A DNA stretch of 57,584 bases from Planctomycetota bacterium (GTDB taxonomy: Bacteria > Planctomycetota > UBA1135 > UBA2386): positions 1-57,584 of the forward strand of contig JADLFX010000038.1 in assembly GCA_020849665.1 (NCBI GenBank), read 5' to 3'. Below the pieces are notes generated by a model that worked only from the letters and a program-made list of their open reading frames with translations, was not told the DNA's origin and searched no databases. Both the position numbers and the translations under genes were made by a program. Shown piece after piece: positions 49,520 through 57,584 of the stretch. The stretch's first letter is position 1. Each line of letters starts with the position of its first letter.

Positions 49520-49842
49520 GGGTTGCTTCTCTGCTGACGAGGAGTCGACCTCCTCGCTCGGTTCTCGCGGGACTACGAGCCGGAACGACGTCGCCCCGGC
49601 GCCGGTCGCGTCCGGCACCGCGCGGGTGCCAGGCGGCGACGCCCAGGGCGGCCGGGATCCGGCTCCCTCTCCGACACGGCTGGATCGGCCCCGGGCCACA
49701 TCGTTCTTGAGTCCCCTGCAGAGAATCGTCCGGCATCGGGCGGGAGGCCGGCGGCGGGGTGCGGGGCTCGCGGCGGGGTAGCCGATCGGGTGCGCGGGAC
49801 CCGCCGTCTGGACGCGGGGGCGCCGGCCAGGCCCGGCGCCGC
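49520..49842. other. 323-bp intergenic region without recognisable gene
   Basis: The region between the mglA-like gene and the second roadblock gene holds no protein-like frame. It presumably contains the promoter for the mglA-roadblock pair, but no convincing -35/-10 pair is visible. AGAGAAG lies near the mglA start as a weak ribosome-binding site. Confidence 0.4.
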
Positions 49843-50205
49843 TCAGACGTGGATCGAGGAGGCGCGCACCAGCCGGACCGAGGCGTCCTCGATCGCGGCC
49901 AGGCACGACTCGAGCTTCACGAACTGGTCGGTGAGCACCGCCAGGCAGGACTGGCCCAGGTCCACCACCACCAGCTTGCCGTGCGTGCAGGTCATGGTGA
50001 TCTGGCGGAAGTTCCCCAGGCCGCCCTCGGCCAGGGCCCGGCGCGTGTTGCTGACCAGGAACGAGGTCAGTCCGGCCACCACGTCCGAGGACGTCGCATC
50101 CGAGAGCTGCGCATCGATCACGATGCCGTCCTGGGTGACCATCGCGCAGCCCTTGACTCCTTGGGACTGACGCAGCTGCTCGAGGATGGAACGGACGGCG
50201 TTCAT
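49843..50205 (-). CDS. roadblock/LC7 domain protein
   Basis: A 120-residue single-domain roadblock protein: MNAVRSILEQLRQSQGVKGCAMVTQDGIVIDAQL, a helix with SDVVAGLTSFLVSNTRRALAEGG, then GNFRQITMTCTHGKLVVVDLGQSCLAVLTDQFVKLESC. This is the canonical MglB/RobL size. A strong ribosome-binding site (GGAGGT) precedes the ATG at 50205, which also overlaps the stop codon of the TPR-roadblock gene (ATGA). It may dimerise with the other roadblock proteins of this cluster and modulate the tail-anchored GTPase. Confidence 0.88.
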   Translation of the reverse strand: MNAVRSILEQLRQSQGVKGCAMVTQDGIVIDAQLSDATSSDVVAGLTSFLVSNTRRALAEGGLGNFRQITMTCTHGKLVVVDLGQSCLAVLTDQFVKLESCLAAIEDASVRLVRASSIHV

Positions 50206-51311
50206 GGGCGACCTCCGATGTGCGAGTGCAGGCCGAGCGCCACGAGGTCCTGGAGGTCGGCCAGGACGCGGTCGGTGAGCGTGCCCGGGTCGCAGAGCAC
50301 GGCCGCGATCTCCTCGCCATAGCTGCACACGCAGATCCGGCCGAACTCGCCTTCCATCGCGCCCTTGCTGAACGAGCCCAGCTCCATGCGGCGCGCCACG
50401 CGCTGCGATGACTTCGCGAACACGCGGACCACGCGCAGGAAGGCGTCCTTGCCGTCGCGGATGTCACCCTTCACCAGGGCGCGGGGTCCGCGGATGTACA
50501 CCGCCTTGCGCACGCCACCGAGCTCAGCGACCTGCGCGAGCATGCGACGCACCGGCGCCAGGTCGTCCTCGGCCACGCGCACGTCCTGGCGCACCGGGGT
50601 GACCGGCACCACCGCGAGGCGGCCCGAGGTCTCGACCTTGGCGAAGAGCTCGTCCAGTTCCTCATCCTCGCTCGGGCGCTTGATCGCCTCCTGGTAGAGG
50701 GTCTCCACCTCGGCGTCCTCGGGCGTGGACTCGCGCAGCACCTCGAGGTGCTGCACGGCCACGTTGGTGGCGCCGACGCGGAACAGCACCTCGGCCAGGA
50801 GCTTGTGGGCCTTCACCTCGCCCGGCTTCAACTCCAGCACGCGCTGCAGGCAGTGCACCGCGTCGAGCCCCTGCTTGGCGTCGAGGTCCTTGTAGAAGCC
50901 GGTCAGTCGTGCCCGGCCGTGCACCAGATGGAGCTCGGCGTCCTCCGGGAAGCGGCGCAGGCCTTCCTCGCAGGTGCCGTGCACCGCGCCGAAATCCCCC
51001 AGCTCCAGGTACAGGGCCGCGAGCTCGCGATAGAGCTTGGCGCTGGCCGACCGGTTGATCTTGCTGCGCAGCTCCTGGATGCGCTCGTTGATCTGGTGCT
51101 TGCGTGCGAACTTGCGCAGCTTGCGCAGTTCCTCGGAGCGCGGGAAGAGCACCAGCCCTTCCTCCGCGACCTGCAGGGAGCGGTCGATGTCGCCCAGGTT
51201 GATGTGCACCTGGCCGAGGTCGACGAAGGTCGACGGCGACGGGTTCTCCCGCGCCTTGGCCTCCAGGCGCTTGAGTTCCCGCCAGATCTTGACCCGCTGC
51301 AACCAGCTCAT
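50202..51311 (-). CDS. TPR protein with C-terminal roadblock-like domain
   Basis: A 369-residue cytosolic protein. Residues about 1-230 form TPR-like hairpins (TFVDLGQVHINLGDIDRSLQVAEEGLVLFPRSEELRKLRKFARK, AAKLYRELAALYLELGDFGAVHGTCEEGLRRFP, VKAHKLLAEVLFRVGATNVAVQHLEVLRE). Residues about 245-369 resemble a roadblock/LC7 fold (VRRMLAQVAELGGVRKAVYIRGPRALVKGDIRDGKDAFLRVVRVFAKSSQRVARRM, RICVCSYGEEIAAVLCD). It may link the GTPase switch to client proteins through its TPRs. It is coupled to the following roadblock gene by an ATGA overlap. Confidence 0.8.
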   Translation of the reverse strand: MSWLQRVKIWRELKRLEAKARENPSPSTFVDLGQVHINLGDIDRSLQVAEEGLVLFPRSEELRKLRKFARKHQINERIQELRSKINRSASAKLYRELAALYLELGDFGAVHGTCEEGLRRFPEDAELHLVHGRARLTGFYKDLDAKQGLDAVHCLQRVLELKPGEVKAHKLLAEVLFRVGATNVAVQHLEVLRESTPEDAEVETLYQEAIKRPSEDEELDELFAKVETSGRLAVVPVTPVRQDVRVAEDDLAPVRRMLAQVAELGGVRKAVYIRGPRALVKGDIRDGKDAFLRVVRVFAKSSQRVARRMELGSFSKGAMEGEFGRICVCSYGEEIAAVLCDPGTLTDRVLADLQDLVALGLHSHIGGRP

Positions 51312-51435
51312 CGTTGCTCTTCCTCGCGCCGCGCGCGCCCCGGCTGCTTATCGGCCACCCGGCCCGTGGACCTGTGGTCCGCGGTCCCGCCTTTGGAACC
51401 GGCGGCGCCACCCTCGAGAGGCCGCAGGTCCGGCA

Positions 51436-54400
51436 TCACCGCAGCCGCAGGATCCGGCCTTCGCCGTTGGTGAGGAACACGGTGTGACCGTCGGTCCCCA
51501 GCGGGCCTGCGAACACCTTGCCGTCGCGGTACTCCCAGAGGGCCTCCAGGGTCCTGGGATCCAGGGCCTGCAAGCAGTCGCGCGCCCCGTCCTTGCCCAG
51601 CTCCTCGCGCAACACGAGGAAGAGCGTGCTGCCGACGGCCAGCGGGCCGCTGGTACGGCGTCCCTGCAGCTGGGTGCGTGCCACCTGGGTGCCCCGGATC
51701 GCGTCGAGACAGAGCAGCTTGGCGTCCCCGGTCACCACGTAGACCAGGTCCTCGGCCACCTGGATCTCCTCGCTGATCACCGACCGGCCGAGCTGCACGG
51801 TCCACGCCGGCCGCCCCTGGATCTCGTCCCAGCGGAGCAGCTGGCCCTCGGAGGTGCAGAAGATCACGCCGTCGCGCACCAGCACGGGCGAACTCGTGAG
51901 CCCGCGCGCGATGCGCACGCGGCGCAGTTCGCGGCCGTCGGCGGCGTCGAGGACCACCATCTCCCCGCCCACCGTGGCGACCCGCACCGTGCGGCCCTCG
52001 AGCGTGGGCGGTCCGGCCAGCGTTCCGCCGATCGGCAGCATCCAGCGCACCGTGCCATCGATCGGGTCGAGGCAGTAGATGCGGCCCTGGTCGTCGACCG
52101 CCAGGGCACGGCCGTCGCGCAGGACGAGCTCGCCGCTGAGTGTGTGCTCGAAACTGGCATTCCAGCGGATCGCGCCGTCCTGCAGGGCACGGCACTGGAT
52201 CGAGTTCTCGTTGGTGCGCAGGTACACGCGGTCGCCGTAGACCAGGGGCTGCCCAACGACCTCGGACAGGCCCGGCATCTTGACCACGTACTCCACGCGG
52301 TTGAGATCGAGGCGGAAGAGGCCGAAGTGCCCGCCGCGCAACCCGGCGGTGACGTAGTCGCGGGCGGCGCCCGGCGCGGTGAGCGAGGGGTGCGCGAACG
52401 CGATCGTGCGTTCGGGGACCACGGTGAGCAGATGGTCGCTCACCTCCATGGTGCGGGCGTCGATCTGCACCGGCAGGGGCAGGAATCCCTCGCGCCGCAG
52501 TTCCAACGCCTCCTTGGCGAACGGACTCAGCAGCACCACCGCGGGCGTCGTCACGGGGACCTCGCCGTTGGCCGTGGTGAGGGTCAAGGGCTTGCCATTG
52601 CGGTGGATCACCGCGCCCTTGGGGCGCGAGGACACCTGCACGGGCACCAGGACCTTCCTGGCGGTGACCGTCATCTCGTAGCTCTTCACCAGGTCGAGCA
52701 ACGGCTTGCGCGCCTCGCGCCAGCGGCCGGCGTCGATGAGCTCGCGCCCCTGCCGGTCGAGATGCACGGCCTCGGCGAGGTAGAGCTGCAGCTCCTTCAG
52801 GCTCTTGTCGAGCTGGACCCGTCCCGACCAGCGCCGGTCCTCCTCCTCGTTGGCCTGCTGCACCAGGGCGCGCGCCGACTCCAGGGCCTGGAGCGAATCG
52901 TCGAGCCGGCCGGCCTTGAAGTGCTGCTGATACTCCTCCCAGGAGCGCTGGTAGCGGTCGCGGATCTTGCGCAGCTCGGTGTTGCGCGCGATCCGCGCCT
53001 TCTCCATCTCGGCCTCGTGCAGCTTCTGCAGGGCCTCGATCTCGGCCAGCTTGGCGCGCGCCTCCTTGGCCACCGTGGTGAACGGGTGCGACTCCAGGAA
53101 GTTCTCGTAGACGACCACTGCGCCGGCGAAGTCCTTGGCCTGGAGCTGTGCGGTCACCTCGAGACGCGCGAACTGCTCCCGCGCCTGCTGCTCGTAGAAC
53201 CACCACACCACCCCGAGCCCGGCGAGCGCCACGATCAGCACGCCGATCGCCACGAGGCTGCGGCGCCGCGAGCGCGAGCGCTCGTCCATCTCGTAGAGCC
53301 GCTTGATCCAGTCCGAGACGTCCTTCCGGGAACGGTCCAGGAGCAGGATCTTCTGCAGGTACTTGACCGCCTCGATCGGCCGCTTGGCGGCGATCTCGTC
53401 GCGCGCCATCGACTCGTAGAGCTCGATCACGCGCGCGGTGTCGCCCGCCTTGGTGTGCACGTGGATCAGGCTCTTCTTCAGCTCGATGTCGGCAGGGTGC
53501 TCGCGCAGCAGCCGCTCGAGGATCCCGCGCACCCGCTCGAGCTCGCCGATCTCGAGGTACAGGTCCACCAGGGCCTTGCCCTCGGCCATCGGGTCGAAAC
53601 CCTCGCTCTTGCCCGGGGCGGCCAGGCCCAGCTCCACCAGGCGCTCGCGCGCCGCGAGGTCGGTGGGCAGCATCTGCACCACGTGCCGCAGGATCGGCAG
53701 GGCCTCCTTGGCGGAGTTCTGGCTGGCGTGGTACTCGGCCACGCACTTCCAGTGCCATCCCGCCAGCTCGTACTCCTGGATCGACTCGTAGGCGCGCGCC
53801 ACGAGGGCGTGGCTCTCGGGGATGCCGACGCCGAGCGCGATCGCCTTCTCGAACAGGTTGATCGCGTCCTGGAGCCGGCCCTCGCTGACGCAGTCCTTGG
53901 CGGAGGCGATCAGCTCCTCTCCCGGAACGGCCTCGATCAGGCCCTGGTCGAGCATGACCGCGAGGTGCTTGTAGACGTGGAACGCCGACAGACCGGTCAC
54001 CTCGATCAGGCGCGCCACGTTGCGCTTGCCGTCGGCCAGCTGCACCAGGCTGACGGCGGCGTCGTCCTGGTCCATGACGTTGGCCCCCTGGACGACGCGG
54101 AACACCTCGAGCGGCCCCGGGATGCGCTCCTGGATGAACGACCACTCGTCGATGCGACGCGCGGCCTCCATGATCAGGCTGTCGGTGCTGAAGAAGAACC
54201 GTTCGTCGATGACGCCCTCGCGCCCCTCGAACGTGGTCGCGCCCTCGAAGAACTCGAACTTCGCCTCGCGCCAGAAGAAGAGGTCGTAGATCTCCTCCTC
54301 CATCTCGGTCCGCATCAGCTCTTCGAGCTCGGCCTCGGTGACGTAGCCGCCCGCCAGCAGGGTCTCGACCACGCGCTGCCCGCTCTGCGCGGCATGGTCC

Positions 54401-54633
54401 TGGGCCTCGCGCACGTTGTCGTCGACCAGCCGGCCGGCGCGCACCATGTGGGCCAGCACCTTGTCGACGAGCGTGTGCTCGTTGTAGTAGAGCGTGACGC
54501 CGCGCAGGTCGAAGTAGAGCGCCCGCCACGACCTCGGTCCCACGATGCTGAGCAGGCCCACCTTCTGGTTGAGGGCCAGCATCTGGAACACCTGGGCCAG
54601 GTCTACGCTGGCCAGATCGCCTTTCAGAGCCAT
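51436..54633 (-). CDS. DUF4388-TPR-TM-PEGA-PQQ multidomain membrane protein
   Basis: A 1065-residue protein. An N-terminal DUF4388 (PATAN-like) domain lies at about 1-110 (MALKGDLASVDLAQVFQMLALNQKVGLLSI), followed by a DNA-binding-like helical segment and TPR units to about 430. One transmembrane helix is at about 459-480, then a periplasmic coiled coil at about 485-620. A PEGA-like beta domain is at about 660-720 (SSRPKGAVIHRNGKPLTL). A PQQ/WD-type beta-propeller ends the protein (about 760-1065: YGDRVYLRTNENSIQCRALQDGAIRWNASF, YCLDPIDGTVRWMLPIGGTLAGPPTL). Start at 54633; the upstream open frame is arginine-rich and rejected. It could couple an extracytoplasmic signal to the roadblock/GTPase module. 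Confidence 0.85.
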   Translation of the reverse strand: MALKGDLASVDLAQVFQMLALNQKVGLLSIVGPRSWRALYFDLRGVTLYYNEHTLVDKVLAHMVRAGRLVDDNVREAQDHAAQSGQRVVETLLAGGYVTEAELEELMRTEMEEEIYDLFFWREAKFEFFEGATTFEGREGVIDERFFFSTDSLIMEAARRIDEWSFIQERIPGPLEVFRVVQGANVMDQDDAAVSLVQLADGKRNVARLIEVTGLSAFHVYKHLAVMLDQGLIEAVPGEELIASAKDCVSEGRLQDAINLFEKAIALGVGIPESHALVARAYESIQEYELAGWHWKCVAEYHASQNSAKEALPILRHVVQMLPTDLAARERLVELGLAAPGKSEGFDPMAEGKALVDLYLEIGELERVRGILERLLREHPADIELKKSLIHVHTKAGDTARVIELYESMARDEIAAKRPIEAVKYLQKILLLDRSRKDVSDWIKRLYEMDERSRSRRRSLVAIGVLIVALAGLGVVWWFYEQQAREQFARLEVTAQLQAKDFAGAVVVYENFLESHPFTTVAKEARAKLAEIEALQKLHEAEMEKARIARNTELRKIRDRYQRSWEEYQQHFKAGRLDDSLQALESARALVQQANEEEDRRWSGRVQLDKSLKELQLYLAEAVHLDRQGRELIDAGRWREARKPLLDLVKSYEMTVTARKVLVPVQVSSRPKGAVIHRNGKPLTLTTANGEVPVTTPAVVLLSPFAKEALELRREGFLPLPVQIDARTMEVSDHLLTVVPERTIAFAHPSLTAPGAARDYVTAGLRGGHFGLFRLDLNRVEYVVKMPGLSEVVGQPLVYGDRVYLRTNENSIQCRALQDGAIRWNASFEHTLSGELVLRDGRALAVDDQGRIYCLDPIDGTVRWMLPIGGTLAGPPTLEGRTVRVATVGGEMVVLDAADGRELRRVRIARGLTSSPVLVRDGVIFCTSEGQLLRWDEIQGRPAWTVQLGRSVISEEIQVAEDLVYVVTGDAKLLCLDAIRGTQVARTQLQGRRTSGPLAVGSTLFLVLREELGKDGARDCLQALDPRTLEALWEYRDGKVFAGPLGTDGHTVFLTNGEGRILRLR

Positions 54634-54826
54634 GTGCGGTCGTTCTCCAAGCGACACTCCAAGTGCGTGATGGCGGCCCGGTTGCGGCGCCCCACCGGCG
54701 CCTCCGCCTCCACCTCGTCTCCGGTATCGACCAAGCCTGCCCCGCGCGTTGAGAGGCTTGCGGCCCCGCCGGTAGTGCCCTAGCTTTCGCGGCTTCCTCC
54801 TGACCCGCGAAGCTCCCCCACCGCGA

Positions 54827-55429
54827 ATGTTCTCCCTGTTCCGAGCCGCCTGGGTGGCGCTGGCCGTCAGCTGGCACAAGCTGGCGGGGAGCGCCTGTCT
54901 GCGCCTTGGGCGCATCCGGATGGCCAGGCACCACTTCGAGACGGTGCTGGAGCTGAAGGGGGACGACTTCCGAGCCTACGTAGGCCTCGGCCGGGCGGCC
55001 TATGCGCTCGGTGACTACGCCGGTTGGCGGCGCGAGTACGAGCATGCCAAGCGGCTGCGGCCGGACCGCTTCGCCCAGCTCAAGAACCCCTTCGACATGT
55101 TCGCGCCGCGCGCCGCGGGTGCGATCCGCGAGGAGATGGGCGAGCGCGCCACCTGGCGCACCGTGCGCATCCCCCATCGCGGTCAGGCCGGTCCCCAGGG
55201 ACTGAGCGATGGGCCGCTGCACGGCTTCCAGTACCCGGGCGACCCCTTCGCCGGGTTCGCCGGCCCCGCCGAGACCGGGATCGAGTGCCCGGGCGGGCCC
55301 CGCCGGCGCTTCGGGGACGACTTCCGCGACGAGGGGGAACGCGAGACCTTCCGTGGTCGGGCGCCGATCGCCGCGGGGGAGATCTCCGCCGTGGACCTGG
55401 AGAAGCTGGCCCGCGACCTGACGGCCTGA
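54827..55429 (+). CDS. small TPR-like protein of unknown function
   Basis: A 200-residue protein. The first 95 residues form a TPR-like pair of helical hairpins (ACLRLGRIRMARHHFETVLELKGDDFRAYVGLGRAAYALGDYAGWRREYEHAKRLRPDRFAQL). The remaining 105 residues are Gly/Pro/Arg-rich and probably disordered, ending in a short helix (ISAVDLEKLARDLTA). It is divergent from the DUF4388-TPR-PQQ gene. A TAGCTT element about 40 bases upstream could be a -10. Confidence 0.65.
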   Translation: MFSLFRAAWVALAVSWHKLAGSACLRLGRIRMARHHFETVLELKGDDFRAYVGLGRAAYALGDYAGWRREYEHAKRLRPDRFAQLKNPFDMFAPRAAGAIREEMGERATWRTVRIPHRGQAGPQGLSDGPLHGFQYPGDPFAGFAGPAETGIECPGGPRRRFGDDFRDEGERETFRGRAPIAAGEISAVDLEKLARDLTA

Positions 55430-55533
55430 CCCGCGCCGCAGCGCCAGGCAGGTGATCCGCGAGCGCTGCCGCCGCTGGCGCGCGATGGAAAAAGGCCGCC
55501 TGGAGGCGTAGGAAGGCCGCTTTCGCCCTCGCC

Positions 55534-56631
<1,098 letters not shown>

Positions 56632-56660
56632 TCCCGACTCCTCCCCCCCACCAAGCCGCC

Positions 56661-57041
56661 ATGCGTCCCAAAGACTGCAAGTACCTCAAGAGCCATGAGT
56701 GGTGCCGGATCGAGGGTGGCATCGCCACCCTGGGCATCACCGACTACGCCGTCGCCCACCTCTCGGACCTGGTGTTCCTCGATCTGCCCAGCCAGGGCAA
56801 GAAGGTCACCGCCGGCGAGTCCTACGCCGAGATCGAGTCGGTCAAGGCGGTCTCGGACATCTACTCGCCGGTGAGCGGCGAGATCGTCGACGTGAACCGC
56901 GGCCTCCCCGACGATCTCGACCAGCTCAAGAACGACCCGTTCGGCAAGGGCTGGATGATCAAGGTGAAGGTCACCGCCGAGTCGCCCGAGCTCATGACCG
57001 CGGCCGCGTACGAGGCGTACGTGGCGACCCAGCCCGAGTGA
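56661..57041 (+). CDS. gcvH: glycine cleavage system H protein
   Basis: A 126-residue lipoyl carrier protein. It has YLKSHEWCRIEGGIATLGITDYAVAHLSDLVFLDLP and the lipoylation site AEIESVKAVSDIYSPVSGEIVDVN with the lipoyl lysine K62. The C-terminus matches the family (FGKGWMIKVKVTAESPELMTAAAYEAYV). It shuttles the aminomethyl group between the P, T and L proteins. It lies between gcvT and a lipoate-protein-ligase gene, so its modifying enzyme is probably encoded next door. Confidence 0.96.
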   Translation: MRPKDCKYLKSHEWCRIEGGIATLGITDYAVAHLSDLVFLDLPSQGKKVTAGESYAEIESVKAVSDIYSPVSGEIVDVNRGLPDDLDQLKNDPFGKGWMIKVKVTAESPELMTAAAYEAYVATQPE

Positions 57042-57048
57042 CACCGCC

Positions 57049-57584
57049 GTGCAGGGCGGCCTGCTGCGCGTGTTCCAGTCGGGCGCGCTCGAGCCCACCC
57101 TCAACATGGGGCTCGACGAGGCCCTGCTCACCGACCCGGATGGCCCCCCGACGCTGCGCTACTACGGCTGGTCGCCGCCCGGCCTCTCGATCGGCTACTT
57201 CCAGACCGCCAAGGCGTTCGCGGACGTGGAGCAGGAGCACGTGCTGGTCCGCCGGTTGACCGGCGGCGGCGCGATCTGGCACGAATACGAGCTGACCCTG
57301 GCGCTGACCGGGCCCGCGGACCTGTTGCCGTCGCCCGTGGCCGCGGGCTACGAGCTGCTGCACGAGGCCGTTCGCAAGGGGCTCGCCCGCTCGGGAGTGG
57401 GCGGCGTGACCAGGCTGGCGGACGCCGCCCCCACCCTCGCGGCCCGCTCCAGGGAGGACTGGTGTTTCGCGGTCCCCGCGGCCCCGGACCTGGTGACGCG
57501 CACCGGGCGAAAGCTCTTCGGCTCCGCGCAGCGGCGCATCCACCGCCCGGTGCCGCGGGTCCTGCACCACGCATCGCTGATGAC
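57049..57584 (+). CDS. lipoate-protein ligase A-like protein (3' end outside window)
   Basis: A 178-codon partial frame of the BPL/LplA/LipB fold. It begins LLRVFQSGALEPTLNMGLDEALL, then has SIGYFQTA, the lipoyl-binding loop VRRLTGGGAIWHEYELTLAL and the conserved lysine loop GRKLFGSAQRR. It would attach lipoate or octanoate to GcvH. The start is taken as the GTG at 57049, 7 bp after the gcvH stop codon, with no better alternative nearby. The gene runs off the right edge of the window. Confidence 0.85.
   Translation, partial: MQGGLLRVFQSGALEPTLNMGLDEALLTDPDGPPTLRYYGWSPPGLSIGYFQTAKAFADVEQEHVLVRRLTGGGAIWHEYELTLALTGPADLLPSPVAAGYELLHEAVRKGLARSGVGGVTRLADAAPTLAARSREDWCFAVPAAPDLVTRTGRKLFGSAQRRIHRPVPRVLHHASLM

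Noticed and set aside
51308..55222. A 1304-codon open frame on the minus strand overlapping the DUF4388-PQQ gene
   Set aside because: Arg/Gly/Ala-rich composition with no motif; it is the out-of-frame shadow of the real gene in GC-rich DNA.
55430..55533. Glycine riboswitch before gcvT
   Set aside because: The 104-bp leader lacks the conserved glycine-aptamer core segments and is too short for the usual tandem aptamers.

Overview
The window is GC-rich (roughly 70%) DNA from a Gram-negative bacterium with a double membrane. It carries CMP-Kdo synthesis (kdsB), a TonB-dependent outer-membrane receptor with its own TonB/ExbB/ExbD energiser, many lipoproteins, and MglA/roadblock switch proteins. 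Calx-beta-rich secreted esterases, DUF4388/PQQ/TPR mosaics, a 25-residue lysine-rich peptide and NtrX-like regulators together point to Planctomycetota. Myxococcota or another deep Gram-negative lineage cannot be excluded from sequence alone. There is no rRNA and no CRISPR; one tRNA (Thr-CGT) is present.

Layout. (1) 0.4-6.1 kb is an accessory region, all genes on the minus strand, that reads as an integron-type cassette array. It holds small unrelated ORFs (DoxX, zinc ribbons, a VOC protein, DUF1801, DUF2750, two small lipoproteins), three attC-like sites with conserved L and R boxes, and two decayed copies of an integron-integrase-like C-terminus inside 390-bp direct repeats. One cassette encodes a lipoprotein that is essentially a lone Hsp70 substrate-binding domain. 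(2) 6.3-11.2 kb (minus): a beta-helix protein, then a translationally coupled trio of cardiolipin synthase, EEP-fold phosphodiesterase and APH-AAA kinase. (3) 11.2-14.3 kb (plus): a small membrane protein, FapA-like protein and CBS-pair protein, coupled by ATGA overlaps, then a BtuF-like protein. (4) 14.3-16.7 kb (minus): exported PDZ/coiled-coil protein, probable anti-sigma protein, ECF sigma factor. (5) 16.9-29.8 kb (minus): a complete Vibrio-TonB2-like locus (DUF3450, TtpC-like fused ExbB, ExbB, ExbD, TonB, TPR lipoprotein) preceded by a TonB receptor, a TPR lipoprotein and an exported beta-helix protein, and followed by a DUF4097 lipoprotein.

(6) 30.1-35.7 kb: tRNA-Thr, an exported HEAT-repeat protein containing a degenerate response-regulator receiver domain, an NtrX-like sigma-54 activator and a LysM protein. 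(7) 35.9-38.8 kb (plus): lipoprotein, kdsB and pyrG, each overlapping the next by 4 bp; CTP synthase supplies the substrate of KdsB. (8) 38.9-47.4 kb: M1 peptidase, Calx-beta esterase, glutaryl-CoA dehydrogenase (minus), then a CysZ/EI24-like membrane protein and metG (plus). (9) 47.6-54.6 kb (minus): a lysine-rich mini-protein and a small-GTPase signalling module: roadblock protein, an MglA GTPase with a C-terminal membrane anchor, a second roadblock protein, a TPR-roadblock fusion, and a 1065-residue DUF4388-TPR-TM-PEGA-PQQ protein. (10) 54.8-57.6 kb (plus): a small TPR-like protein, then gcvT, gcvH and a truncated lipoate-protein ligase.

Most notable: the cassette array with its orphan Hsp70 domain, the tail-anchored MglA module, the exported pseudo-receiver in the HEAT protein, the full TonB2-type locus with a beta-helix partner, and a recurring leaderless promoter pattern (TANNNT, 6 nt, start codon) at four genes.
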